Origin: Brevifilum sp029548365
Lineage (GTDB): Bacteria > Chloroflexota > Anaerolineae > Anaerolineales > Anaerolineaceae
Length of the DNA: 64,000 bases
Direction of reading: 5' to 3'
NCBI GenBank assembly: GCA_035376985.1
Contig: DAOSSA010000003.1
Span: forward strand, 62,001 to 126,000
A program made the position numbers and the translations under genes. Under the pieces are notes generated by a model. The model was not told the origin of the DNA and did no database searches. It saw nothing but the letters and a program-made list of their open reading frames with translations. Positions 52,879 through 61,805 of the stretch are shown here, piece by piece; position 1 is the first letter of the stretch; every line of letters begins with the position of its first letter.

Positions 52879-52923
52879 GCCAGGGTTTGTCATGGTAGCG
52901 ATTGACCGGGACAAAAACCTGGC
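52879..52923. promoter_or_regulatory. Inverted repeat between sufE and surE
   Basis: GCCAGGGTTTGTC and GACAAAAACCTGGC arms with small mismatches and an 18-base loop. No T-tract follows, so it might be a weak terminator of the suf transcript or an RNA processing site. Confidence 0.35.
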
Positions 52924-52975
52924 TCTGTGATAACCTTGTGCTGATTACCAATTTTATCGACGAAAACTAAACCCT

Positions 52976-53794
52976 ATGAATGATAAAACAATCCAAATTT
53001 TACTGACCAACGACGACAGCATCCACTCACCGGGCTTATGGGCTGCCGCACAAGCCCTGGATTTGCTTGGATTTGTGCATATCGTTGCACCACTGTACCA
53101 GCAAACCAGCACCGGGCACAGCATGCCGATTACTTCAACCGGAATTATCGAAACGATGTCGCTGCACGTCAATGGGCGCGATTGGCCTGTGTATGCCGTG
53201 GATGGCTCACCGGGACAGGCGGTGGTGCATGGCATCTATGATGTGATCAAATCCAAACCCGACCTGGTGGTTTCTGGCATTAATTATGGGGAGAATATTG
53301 GTTCATCCATTACCGTTTCCGGCACTGTTGGCGCAGCCCTGGAAGCAACCTCATTTGGCATCCCTGCCCTGGCGGTTTCGATGCAGACAAAACCGGAGTA
53401 TCATCTTTCCCTGTCGCAAGACGTTGATTTCAGCGCGGCAGCTTATTTCACTCACAAATTCGCCCGGGTGATGTTGAACAGGGAATTCCCCTTCGATGTG
53501 GATGTGCTTAAAGTGGACGTGCCTGCAGGGGCTTCAGCGGAGACTCCCTGGATTATCACCCGCCAATCACGTAAGAAATACTACCATCCAGAAATGGCGC
53601 AGCGCAATTCTTTTTCTGAACCCGGGCCGATCAAATACAAACTGAATTATGATCCAAACAATTTAGAGCCAGACGGAGATATTTACGTGCTATTAGTCGA
53701 CAAAAAAGTCTCTGTCACGCCAATTAGCATTGATATGACTTCCCGCACAGATTTTCATCAGTTGCGCGGGCTGATCGAAGCGATGGATGATTAA
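52976..53794 (+). CDS. surE: 5'/3'-nucleotidase SurE
   Basis: A 272-residue metal-dependent phosphatase acting on nucleoside monophosphates. The signature LLTNDDSIHSPGL holds the metal-binding Asp pair, and VSGINYGENIG together with SGTVGAALEA forms the rest of the site. The size is typical. It stands alone between sufE and a sugar transporter; a role in nucleotide salvage or stress survival follows from the family. Confidence 0.93.
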   Translation: MNDKTIQILLTNDDSIHSPGLWAAAQALDLLGFVHIVAPLYQQTSTGHSMPITSTGIIETMSLHVNGRDWPVYAVDGSPGQAVVHGIYDVIKSKPDLVVSGINYGENIGSSITVSGTVGAALEATSFGIPALAVSMQTKPEYHLSLSQDVDFSAAAYFTHKFARVMLNREFPFDVDVLKVDVPAGASAETPWIITRQSRKKYYHPEMAQRNSFSEPGPIKYKLNYDPNNLEPDGDIYVLLVDKKVSVTPISIDMTSRTDFHQLRGLIEAMDD

Positions 53795-53901
53795 CGCCAG
53801 GCTGGTATTCACCTGCAGATTAACGATTTAAGCATAACTATTAAAATGGTTTCCAGTTAATTAAGTGACTATTCTAAGCAATTATTACAGGAGCTGACAC
53901 C

Positions 53902-55275
53902 ATGGAGAAAAAAGAAAAACTTCCCTTTATTACGAATATCCTTTACGGCATGGGAGATTTCGGTTTCAGCATGAACAATTCAATCATCTCAGCCTTCTTC
54001 TCGGTTTTTCTGGTGACGGTGGTGGGTGTGGCACCAGGGTTGGTGGCCATTATTTTATTTGTCGGGCGAAGCTGGGATTTTGTCAATGATTTGCTGGTGG
54101 GGTACATCTCAGATCGTACCCGGACCAGGTGGGGGCGGCGGCGTCCCTTTTTGCTGTTTGGCACCATTCCCTTCGGGTTGTCTTTCTTGTTGTTATGGCT
54201 CCACCCGGATTTTGGCCAGACCGGATTGGTGATCTATTATTCGCTGGCTTATATTATTTATGAAGCCCTGGCGACCTTTGTTTATATGCCGTATTTTGCG
54301 CTCATACCGGAATTGACCTCCGATTACGATGAGCGCACAAAACTAACCAGTTTCAGGATGATGTTCAATATTACTGGCAGCCTGACGGCATACATCCTGC
54401 CTTTACTGATTGTGGGCAACGATTGGACCCAGGCAACCTCGCGCAATGTGATGATCATGGCAGTGGCGGCTGGGGCACTCGCTGCCGCGCCTTATTTTGG
54501 CGTGTTTTTTGGCACTAAAGAAAAGAAGGAATACCAGTCCGAAAAACTGCCAGAGTTCTGGCCTTCACTTAAGGCTGCCTTCAAGAACAAGCCCTTCGTG
54601 TTTGGTGCCCTGATGTACCTGGCCACCTGGATGGCAATTATTGTGATCGAATCCAACCTGCAGTTTTTCATCCTGCATGTCATCCAGCGCCAGTCTCAGA
54701 ACATTATCATCATGATCAGCATCTTCGTAACGGCGATTTTCGCACTACCGTTCTGGAACTGGGTTTCGAAAAACTGGAATAAGCGCTGGGCTTACATTAT
54801 CGGCGTTGGATTTTGGTCTTTGGTGATGATCGTGCTGATTTTCATGAATCCCCAAACGCCCTTCTGGCTCATTCTCATCCTGTGTGTGCTGGCTGGGATT
54901 GGAGTCAGCGCCGGGCAAGTACTGCCCTGGGCAATTATCCCAGATGCAATTGAATGGGAGGAATGGCACACCGGGGAACGCAATGAGGGCATATTCTACA
55001 GCTTGGTCACCCTGTTGGGAAAGATCGGCATGGCGATTGCGCAACCACTTTCGCTGCTGGTTTTGCAGATCAGCAAGATGCAGACCGGTCAGAATGCAGT
55101 GCAACCCCCCAGCGCTTTGCTGGGCATCCGGCTGGTCGTCGGGCCCATCCCCGCGTTGTTTTTGATCGCTGGCATATTAATTGCCATTTTTTATCCCCTG
55201 GGTCGCACACAGCATCGCCAAATGGTGGATGACTTGCGCACGCGACGTGAGGCTCCAAAAGCGAAACGCTCTTAG
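53902..55275 (+). CDS. GPH-family (MFS) sugar:cation symporter
   Basis: A 457-residue transporter with 12 hydrophobic segments, related to melibiose and glucuronide permeases. The loop signature DRTRTRWGRRRPFLLFG between helices 2 and 3, and DAIEWEEWHTGERNEGIFYS in the later half, are GPH hallmarks. It probably imports a glycoside, pentoside or hexuronide with Na+ or H+. No glycosidase is next to it. A strong terminator follows at 55361. Confidence 0.88.
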   Translation: MEKKEKLPFITNILYGMGDFGFSMNNSIISAFFSVFLVTVVGVAPGLVAIILFVGRSWDFVNDLLVGYISDRTRTRWGRRRPFLLFGTIPFGLSFLLLWLHPDFGQTGLVIYYSLAYIIYEALATFVYMPYFALIPELTSDYDERTKLTSFRMMFNITGSLTAYILPLLIVGNDWTQATSRNVMIMAVAAGALAAAPYFGVFFGTKEKKEYQSEKLPEFWPSLKAAFKNKPFVFGALMYLATWMAIIVIESNLQFFILHVIQRQSQNIIIMISIFVTAIFALPFWNWVSKNWNKRWAYIIGVGFWSLVMIVLIFMNPQTPFWLILILCVLAGIGVSAGQVLPWAIIPDAIEWEEWHTGERNEGIFYSLVTLLGKIGMAIAQPLSLLVLQISKMQTGQNAVQPPSALLGIRLVVGPIPALFLIAGILIAIFYPLGRTQHRQMVDDLRTRREAPKAKRS

Positions 55276-55360
55276 TAAAAGCTCTGGTTAGGCTGGCGGC
55301 AGAAATGCTTAAGGATTGATTAGCCGAAGAAACTCTCCTCAATGATTAATACATAAATGC

Positions 55361-55397
55361 AAAAAGCCCTGTGAAGATTCCCTTCACAGGGCTTTTT
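55361..55397 (+). terminator. Rho-independent terminator after the GPH transporter
   Basis: A 16-bp perfect stem AAAAAGCCCTGTGAAG/CTTCACAGGGCTTTTT with a five-base loop. A and T runs on the two sides make it effective in both directions. Confidence 0.9.
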
Positions 55398-55557
55398 AAA
55401 ATATATCTTGTATTCACCAGTATCGATCGCAAAACTGAACAGGCGTCACAGTATCAAAAAGAAGCTGAGGTTCATTAGCATTAACATTCTACAAAAGGGT
55501 GTTGAGTGTGTTTTGGTTAACATATTTATTAAAAAGACGATGCCAAACCTGAAATAC

Positions 55558-55586
55558 TTGATTGCGCAGCAATAATCATGTAAAAT
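55558..55586 (+). promoter_or_regulatory. Promoter for spoVS
   Basis: TTGATT, a 17-base spacer and TAAAAT. The predicted leader of about 80 bases is GC-rich near its start (AGCCCCGGGATTCGGGC) and could fold. Confidence 0.5.
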
Positions 55587-55672
55587 TTTAAAAGAAAATG
55601 AATAAAAGCCCCGGGATTCGGGCATATCCTGAGCTTTATATTCGAAGGTAATATCATTCAGGGAGCATAAAA

Positions 55673-55972
55673 ATGAACATTATCAAAGTATCAGCCAACT
55701 CCCGAACTGCTGCGGTCGCTGGTGCAATCGCAGCGATTGTCCGTGAGCAAAAGCTTGCAGAAGTTCAGTCCATTGGCGCTGGCGCTGTTAACCAAGCCAT
55801 TAAGTCAATTATTATTGCTAAAGGCTATTTAGCGAAAGATAACTTGGGGATTGTGTTGGTGCCAGAATTTGTGGACGTGGAAATTGACGGAAAGACTCGA
55901 ACTGCAGTTAAGCTAACCGTTATGACCCAACCCGTGTTACAGGAACAGAACTCAGCATTGCCTGTGGAATGA
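55673..55972 (+). CDS. spoVS: Stage V sporulation protein S (SpoVS)
   Basis: A 99-residue protein of the SpoVS/Alba-like group. The opening IIKVSANSRTAAVAGAIA and the GAGAVNQAIKSIIIAKGYL segment are almost invariant in the family. In Bacillus it affects septation and spore maturation; in non-sporulating lineages it is thought to be a nucleic-acid-binding regulator. GGGAGCAT precedes the ATG. It has its own promoter and is convergent with the nucleoside kinase. Confidence 0.95.
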   Translation: MNIIKVSANSRTAAVAGAIAAIVREQKLAEVQSIGAGAVNQAIKSIIIAKGYLAKDNLGIVLVPEFVDVEIDGKTRTAVKLTVMTQPVLQEQNSALPVE

Positions 55973-56050
55973 TCTGTCTGTACGGGTAGAACGAATTAAT
56001 CCCCCATCTTTTGCCGAGATTAACACGCGCGTTAACGCGCATGCAGGGGG

Positions 56051-56689
56051 TTAAAGGTCAAAGCGGACTTCAGCCTTGCCAATCAATATTTCTTTGACTT
56101 TATCCACAATCAATTCCAGATGTTGGGGTTTGGCCACATAATCCAGGTTGTCGCAGGGAATGGTCAGGATGGGGCACAGTGCAAAATGCTCTGTCCAGTT
56201 TTCATACAGGGTATTCAAGTCAGTCAGGTATTCCGGGCTGATGGTTTTTTCATAATCGCGGCCGCGCTTTGATATACGCTCTAACAGAGTAGGAACAGAA
56301 GCTCGCAGGTAAAGTACCAGGTCAGGCGGCGGCAAAAATTCCACCAGGACCTGGTACAGCTCTCGATAGGTGGCATAATCCCGGTCGCTGATGGCGTTCT
56401 GCCGATGCAGGTTGTGGGCAAAGACTTCAGCATCTTCGTAGACGCTGCGGTCCTGGATGACCGAGCCGTTCATTTTCATTAACTGTCGGTGGATATGTAG
56501 ACGCCGCATAAGGAAATACACCTGTGAGTGAAAAGCCCAGGTTTGCATGTCCGTGTAGAAATCAGTTAGATAAGGGTTTTCTGTTACCGGCTCATAAAAG
56601 GGCGTCCAGTCCAGGACCTCACTGAGCAATTTAACCAGGGTTGACTTTCCCACGCCGATATTTCCAGCTACAGCGATGAATTTTTCCAT
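56051..56689 (-). CDS. Deoxynucleoside kinase (dGK/dAK type)
   Basis: A 212-residue kinase phosphorylating deoxyribonucleosides for salvage. The P-loop is AGNIGVGKSTL, the DRS motif is QDRSVYEDAEVF with catalytic Glu upstream in FYEPVTENPYL, and the lid is RISKRGRDYEK. The length fits bacterial deoxyguanosine/deoxyadenosine kinases. Which base is preferred cannot be read. TATAAT at 56745-56750 may be its -10 element. Confidence 0.92.
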   Translation of the reverse strand: MEKFIAVAGNIGVGKSTLVKLLSEVLDWTPFYEPVTENPYLTDFYTDMQTWAFHSQVYFLMRRLHIHRQLMKMNGSVIQDRSVYEDAEVFAHNLHRQNAISDRDYATYRELYQVLVEFLPPPDLVLYLRASVPTLLERISKRGRDYEKTISPEYLTDLNTLYENWTEHFALCPILTIPCDNLDYVAKPQHLELIVDKVKEILIGKAEVRFDL

Positions 56690-56803
56690 AGGATGCTTGT
56701 ACCTGCCTTCTGAAGTGAAATGAAGAAGAGTTACCTTGTGTTGATTATATGCCGAAATGGGGATGACACAGCGAATTGGAAAATATTGAAGGGTGATAGC
56801 GCT

Positions 56804-56852
56804 GATAGCTGAAAGCTGAAAGCTGATAGCTAATAGCTGATAGCCGATAGCT
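56804..56852. repeat. Heptanucleotide tandem repeat
   Basis: Seven contiguous copies of a 7-bp unit, consensus GATAGCT, with single-base variants (GAAAGCT, AATAGCT, GATAGCC). It is intergenic, so length changes would not alter a protein. Confidence 0.85.
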
Positions 56853-57051
56853 GACAGACAATCATCGTGTATAGCACCCCGATGATATGCGAGCCGGGGC
56901 TTTCCTAATAGTAAAGTCGAGTGAAAGTATTAGTCTCCCCCTTCCAAAGGGAATGGGGATGGGGAGAGGGTTAGAAAACGGTATGCAAAATACCCTCATT
57001 TTCTACCCTCAATAACCCCGGGAGGCAAAATGTGTTCGGTGGGGTTCTGCG

Positions 57052-57081
57052 AATAAGGGTGCGGCTTGCCGCACCCTTATT
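57052..57081. terminator. Terminator after the Ca2+-type ATPase
   Basis: A 14-bp perfect stem AATAAGGGTGCGGC/GCCGCACCCTTATT with a 2-base loop, 38 bases beyond the ATPase stop codon. Confidence 0.7.
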
Positions 57082-57119
57082 TCAAATCTTTTGTGTATTC
57101 CGTTCAATACCCAGGCTAA

Positions 57120-59987
57120 TTAAGCAGCAGACTGAGTCTTTTGTATCTGTTTTCGCAAGAATACTTTTGTTATCTCTGCGGCAACCGAGGGGATCAGAAC
57201 CAACGGGAGGATCTCAAGCCATTCTGCAATCCCCAATGGGGCTGTGTTGAAAATCGGTTGAAGGAAAGGCACGTAAATCACCGCGAAAATCAGCAGCAGC
57301 GAACCCAGCACAGCCCAGTTCATAATTCTATTTTTGAATACACCGATCTTAAGCAGCGGATAGTATTCAGAGCGTGCGGTATACGCTCGGAACAACTCGG
57401 AGATGCTGAGGGTCACAAAAGCCATGGTTTGGGCGAACTCGGCATGTTCGGGCTCGAAAACATGACCAATTGCAAATGCAATCAGGGTGACTGCGGTGAT
57501 GGCGATGGTCTGTACCACGATGCCGATCTGCATGTGACGGTTGATGATGGGCTCGCTTGGCGGCCGGGGTGGGAGTTCCATGATGTCGGGATCTCCCGCT
57601 TCGGTTCCCAACGCCAGCGCAGGGGCTCCATCCGTGACCAGGTTAAGCCACAGCAGTTGGATCGCAGTCAGAGGGATGGGCCAGCCAAACAAGGTCGCCA
57701 GGAAGATTACCATGATCTCGGCCATGTTACAGGATAGCAAATAGTAGACAAATTTGCGGATATTGCTGTAAATCACCCGACCCTGTTCTACTGCAGAAAC
57801 GATGCTGGCGTAGTTATCATCGGTAAGGACCATGTCGGCTGCGCCTTTAGCAACATCGGTGCCGGTGATACCCATAGCCACGCCAATATCTGCGCGTTTG
57901 ATCGCCGGCGCATCGTTGACGCCGTCACCCGTCATCGCGACCACTTCCTGGTTGGCGCGCAGGGCATCTACAATGCGCATCTTGTGTTCCGGGCTGACGC
58001 GTGCATACACATCGGTGATCTGCACGTTTTCAATCATCTCTTCATCGCTGAGCGTATCGAGCGCGCTGCCCGTCATCACCTGATGACCGGGGCGCATTAG
58101 GCTGATCTGTTCTGCGATGGCTCGGGCAGTGTTGGGATAGTCACCAGTGATCATGATCGTGCGAATCCCAGCGCTGTTCGCGGTGAGGATGGCATCTGCC
58201 ACTTCCTCTCGGGCTGGATCGATCATACCGATCAAACCCACAAAGGTCAGATCGCGCTCCAGTTCCTCGCTGTTGATTTCTTCCGGTACTGTGGTGATGG
58301 TGCGGCAGGCAACACCTAATACCCGCAATGCATCATTTGTCATGGCGTCGTTGGCTGCTAAAACCTCCTGACGGCGTGCTTCGGTCAGGGGTTCAAGATG
58401 ATCATTGCCAACCTCAATATGGGTACACAAGCCAAGCACCACATCGGGCGCGCCTTTGACATTGATGAAATACTGGTTTTGTTGTCTTTGCCCATTGTTG
58501 ATGATTGAAAGGTCATCATCCGCCTGGTCATCAACCGCATGTATGGTCAGCATACGTTTGCGTACGGAATCAAAGGGGATTTCTTGAGAGCGGGGAAAGG
58601 TTTGGTTGAGCAAATCGATAGAAGCGCCCAGTTTTAGCGCTGCGACCAGGATTGCGCCTTCGGTTGGATCGCCGACCATGCGAAAAGTTTCCCGCCCGTC
58701 CTGTTCGCCGGCTGGTTCGAGCTGGGCATCGTTGTTCAAAGTGCCCAGCCACAGGGTGGATTTAATCGCCGGATAATCTTTGATGTTGATCGGCTGATCG
58801 TCTTTTAGAAAATCACCCTGCGGGGAATACCCTCTTCCTGTAATGGAGATGAAATCGCCATCAGCCCAAACACGGGTGACGGTCATTTCGTTTTGGGTCA
58901 ATGTTCCTGTTTTATCCGAACAAATGACGGTGGCTGACCCCAGGGTCTCAACCGAAGAAAGCTTGCGGATGAGGGCGTGGCGTCGAACCATCTCGCGCAT
59001 TCCGAGCGCCAGGCTGATGGTGACGATTGCGGGCAGACCTTCAGGCACGGCAGCAATGGCCAGGGAAACCGCGATCATGAACAGTTCGGTATAGGTTTCC
59101 AGCGCTTGTGGGCCGAAGAAATCTGCCTGGCCCGGTTCAAGGGCAAAACGGGCCACGCCGATCACAAAGATCAGGGCACAGACAGCCAAACTTGCCCACC
59201 CCAAGATTTTGCCAAACTGGTCCAACCGCCGCTGCAAGGGGGTTTGCTCATCCTCGACCTGCTGGAGCATGGTGGCGATCATTCCAAGCTGGGTGTGCAT
59301 GCCGGTGCTGACGACGACGCCCTTGCCACGCCCATAATTCGCCAGGGTTCCCATAAAAGCGGTGTTGGTCCGGTCGCCCAGGGGAACATCTTTCTCGAGC
59401 CTGGATTCCGCATTTTTCTGTACGGAGACGGATTCACCGGTCAGTGAAGCCTCATCGATGCGTAGATTGACCGCTTCAAGCAAGCGTATATCCGCCGGGA
59501 TATAGTTGCCTGCCTCAAGGAAAACGATATCCCCGGGAACCAGTTGAGGAGCGGGAACGGATATTCGTTTACCATCCCGAAGCACGGAGGCTTCCGGAGC
59601 GGCCAGTTTCTTGAGGGCGGCCAGGGAAGCCTCTGCACGGCTTTCCTGGATGATTCCCATGATGGCATTCAGGACCACAATCGCCAGGATGGCAATTGCT
59701 TCTACGTAATCCCCCAGAAGTGCGGATACAATGGCTGCACCCAGCAGCAAGTAGATCACAAAACTATTGATTTGTGCCCACAACATCTGCCAGAAGGTGG
59801 TCGGAGGCGCTTCTTCCAGCTCATTCAAGCCGTACTGCTCCTGCCTTGCCGCGACTTCTATACTGGTAAGCCCAACGTCAATTTTTGATTCCAACCGCTG
59901 TAAAGCGTCTACGCTGGTCAGCGTATGCCATGAAATCGATAAATCATCCGCATTTTCGACATTTATCTCGGTCTGATCACTTGCCAT
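57120..59987 (-). CDS. P-type (P2A) calcium-transporting ATPase
   Basis: A 955-residue membrane pump resembling SERCA/PMR1-type bacterial Ca2+ ATPases. Motifs in order: N-terminal cation-ATPase domain, SLTGES in the actuator domain, AAVPEGLPAIVT in helix 4, the phosphorylated aspartate in CSDKTGTLTQNEMTV, GDGVNDAPAIKRADIG, and QLLWLNLVTDGAPALALG in helix 6, which supplies ion ligands. Ten membrane segments are evident. The PEGLP and NLVTDG residues favour Ca2+ (or Mn2+) over Na+/K+ or heavy metals. It is monocistronic with a terminator at 57052. Confidence 0.92.
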   Translation of the reverse strand: MASDQTEINVENADDLSISWHTLTSVDALQRLESKIDVGLTSIEVAARQEQYGLNELEEAPPTTFWQMLWAQINSFVIYLLLGAAIVSALLGDYVEAIAILAIVVLNAIMGIIQESRAEASLAALKKLAAPEASVLRDGKRISVPAPQLVPGDIVFLEAGNYIPADIRLLEAVNLRIDEASLTGESVSVQKNAESRLEKDVPLGDRTNTAFMGTLANYGRGKGVVVSTGMHTQLGMIATMLQQVEDEQTPLQRRLDQFGKILGWASLAVCALIFVIGVARFALEPGQADFFGPQALETYTELFMIAVSLAIAAVPEGLPAIVTISLALGMREMVRRHALIRKLSSVETLGSATVICSDKTGTLTQNEMTVTRVWADGDFISITGRGYSPQGDFLKDDQPINIKDYPAIKSTLWLGTLNNDAQLEPAGEQDGRETFRMVGDPTEGAILVAALKLGASIDLLNQTFPRSQEIPFDSVRKRMLTIHAVDDQADDDLSIINNGQRQQNQYFINVKGAPDVVLGLCTHIEVGNDHLEPLTEARRQEVLAANDAMTNDALRVLGVACRTITTVPEEINSEELERDLTFVGLIGMIDPAREEVADAILTANSAGIRTIMITGDYPNTARAIAEQISLMRPGHQVMTGSALDTLSDEEMIENVQITDVYARVSPEHKMRIVDALRANQEVVAMTGDGVNDAPAIKRADIGVAMGITGTDVAKGAADMVLTDDNYASIVSAVEQGRVIYSNIRKFVYYLLSCNMAEIMVIFLATLFGWPIPLTAIQLLWLNLVTDGAPALALGTEAGDPDIMELPPRPPSEPIINRHMQIGIVVQTIAITAVTLIAFAIGHVFEPEHAEFAQTMAFVTLSISELFRAYTARSEYYPLLKIGVFKNRIMNWAVLGSLLLIFAVIYVPFLQPIFNTAPLGIAEWLEILPLVLIPSVAAEITKVFLRKQIQKTQSAA

Positions 59988-60044
59988 ACAATTTTCTCCA
60001 ATCCATTAATATACAGCAACTCATTTTATTCGCTAATTAAAAAG

Positions 60045-60069
60045 AAACCCTGATATAATATCAGGGTTT
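60045..60069 (-). terminator. Terminator between the ATPase and glgC genes
   Basis: Nearly perfect palindrome AAACCCTGATAT/ATATCAGGGTTT with T-rich sequence beyond it on the minus strand. It would stop transcripts coming from glgC, across the assembly gap. Confidence 0.6.
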
Positions 60070-60134
60070 TTGAAAAATCCTATAAATCATCACAAAAGAA
60101 TAGGAAACGCAAACATAAAATCGAGGGTGGCAAG

Positions 60135-60189
60135 GCATACCACGCCCATACATAACAATAATGAGATTTTCATTAATTCACAATATTTA
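60135..60189 (+). repeat. 55-bp duplicated contig end (left copy)
   Basis: These 55 bases immediately before the N run are identical to the 55 bases immediately after it. The exact length fits a de Bruijn graph k-mer overlap, so the two copies are probably one sequence. Confidence 0.8.
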
Positions 60190-60289
60190 NNNNNNNNNNN
60201 NNNNNNNNNNNNNNNNNNNNNNNNNNNNNNNNNNNNNNNNNNNNNNNNNNNNNNNNNNNNNNNNNNNNNNNNNNNNNNNNNNNNNNNNN
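60190..60289. other. Assembly gap of 100 N
   Basis: A run of exactly 100 undetermined bases, a conventional scaffold spacer rather than a measured distance. The flanking duplication suggests that nothing is missing here. Confidence 0.95.
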
Positions 60290-60344
60290 GCATACCACGC
60301 CCATACATAACAATAATGAGATTTTCATTAATTCACAATATTTA
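60290..60344 (+). repeat. 55-bp duplicated contig end (right copy)
   Basis: Second copy of the segment at 60135-60189. It begins at the first base after the gap. Confidence 0.8.
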
Positions 60345-60450
60345 GCTTGGTTGATGGAATGGTTCTTTTTATCTATCCAATAATCAACGATCTCAAATCG
60401 GTGTTGATGGTCTGCTTAATTTTCGACGCAAACATCAATCATCAATGGCT

Positions 60451-61713
60451 TCAGGCTTCGGGACAGATTCTTGTCCCCGACGGCAAAATGGTATTTTTGG
60501 GAATAACCACGATACCGTCTTTGACCGAATAAGCATCTGTGTCATAATCGGTGTCGATCGGGAAGGGTTTGATACACACATCCTGGCCGATGCGGGCGTT
60601 TTTATCAATGATGGCACCTTCAATAACACAGTTCTTCCCGATTCCGACGGGAATCTCGCCCGTGTAATCAAAATAATCAGCGCCCATCAGTACCGAATCT
60701 TTAATATGTGTGCCAGATCTGATCATGCTGCGGATGCCGACCACCGAATGATTGATGTTTGCTTCGCTGATGATGCAGCCTTCGTTAATGAGAACATCGT
60801 TCAATACGCAGTTAGAAATCCGTGTGGCGGGAAGAAAACGCCCGCGGGTATAAATGGGAGAATATTGATCGTGGATATCAAAGCTGGGGCGCGGCAAGGT
60901 CAACTCAAGATTGGCCTCGTAGAACGAACGGATTGTTCCAATATCGTGCCAGTAACCGCTGAATTCATAGCCAAAGACGGATGGCTCATTGCTCACACAA
61001 TAGGGGATGATGTCATAGCCAAAGTCGTTAAACTCCTTAATTCCGGATTTCATGGTTAACAGGTCAACCAGAACATCCAGGTTGAACAGGTAGATGCCCA
61101 TGGACGCCAGGAAGGGTTGTTCAGGATCATCGCGGGTGACAAAATTATCCAGGATGTGCGGGTCTTTGGGTTTCTCGGCAAAATCAACGATTTCAGAGGC
61201 CTGATCAAGCTTCAGCAAGCCAAAGCGCGAAGCTTCGGAACGGAAGACGGGCTGCACAGCCACCGTCACCTCGGCGTTTTTCTCCCAGTGAAAATCAGCC
61301 ATCTTGGAGTAACTCATACGGTAAAGGTGGTCACCCGCCAGGATCAGCACGTATTTCGCACGCGTGGTGCGGATTTCAAAGATTTGTTTACGAACCGCAT
61401 CGGCTGTGCCCTGGTACCATTCTTTGCGGTCCATGGTCTGCTCGGCTGCCCAAATTTGCACGAAGCCGGTGTGAAATTTATCAAATATGTAGGTGTTGGT
61501 GATATGGCGGTGCAATGAGACGGAATTATATTGCGTCAGCACTGCGATTTGGTAGATGTTTGAATTAATACAGTTGCTGATGGGGATATCAATCAGCCGA
61601 TATTTTCCAGCAATCGGCACAGCAGGCTTGGCACGTTCCAAGGTGAGGGGATACAGGCGCTGTCCCTGCCCGCCCCCCAGGATCACCGCCATGATATCAG
61701 AATAACTGGGCAT
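60451..61713 (-). CDS. glgC: Glucose-1-phosphate adenylyltransferase
   Basis: A 420-residue enzyme making ADP-glucose, the committed step of bacterial glycogen synthesis. The nucleotide-binding start is GGGQGQRLYPLTLERAKPAVP; the allosteric/catalytic segment is WYQGTADAVRKQ, AGDHLYRMSY is the product-binding loop, and the C-terminal left-handed beta-helix is complete. AAAGGAGA lies ahead of the ATG. No glgA, glgB or glgP is nearby. The N-terminal substrate motifs indicate an active catalytic subunit rather than a GlgD-like one. Confidence 0.95.
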   Translation of the reverse strand: MPSYSDIMAVILGGGQGQRLYPLTLERAKPAVPIAGKYRLIDIPISNCINSNIYQIAVLTQYNSVSLHRHITNTYIFDKFHTGFVQIWAAEQTMDRKEWYQGTADAVRKQIFEIRTTRAKYVLILAGDHLYRMSYSKMADFHWEKNAEVTVAVQPVFRSEASRFGLLKLDQASEIVDFAEKPKDPHILDNFVTRDDPEQPFLASMGIYLFNLDVLVDLLTMKSGIKEFNDFGYDIIPYCVSNEPSVFGYEFSGYWHDIGTIRSFYEANLELTLPRPSFDIHDQYSPIYTRGRFLPATRISNCVLNDVLINEGCIISEANINHSVVGIRSMIRSGTHIKDSVLMGADYFDYTGEIPVGIGKNCVIEGAIIDKNARIGQDVCIKPFPIDTDYDTDAYSVKDGIVVIPKNTILPSGTRICPEA

Positions 61714-61805
61714 CAGGTCTCCTTTCCGTGCAGCGTGTGCATGATCTGGTTTTTCTTATCACATCTATTTTAGCCGATATTTCGGAAATAACGATTGCTG
61801 AAAGT

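Larger units (their letters stand above)
55276..55672 (+). other. Intergenic region before spoVS
   Basis: 397 bases carrying the transporter's terminator and the spoVS promoter. Between them is an AT-rich stretch with no recognisable gene. Confidence 0.55.
56690..57119. other. Intergenic region with heptamer repeat and terminator
   Basis: 430 bases without a supported gene. It holds a seven-copy heptanucleotide tandem repeat at 56804-56852 and, next to the ATPase gene, a strong hairpin at 57052-57081. Confidence 0.55.

Noticed and set aside
60445..61059. 204-residue plus-strand frame
   Set aside because: Shadow of glgC.
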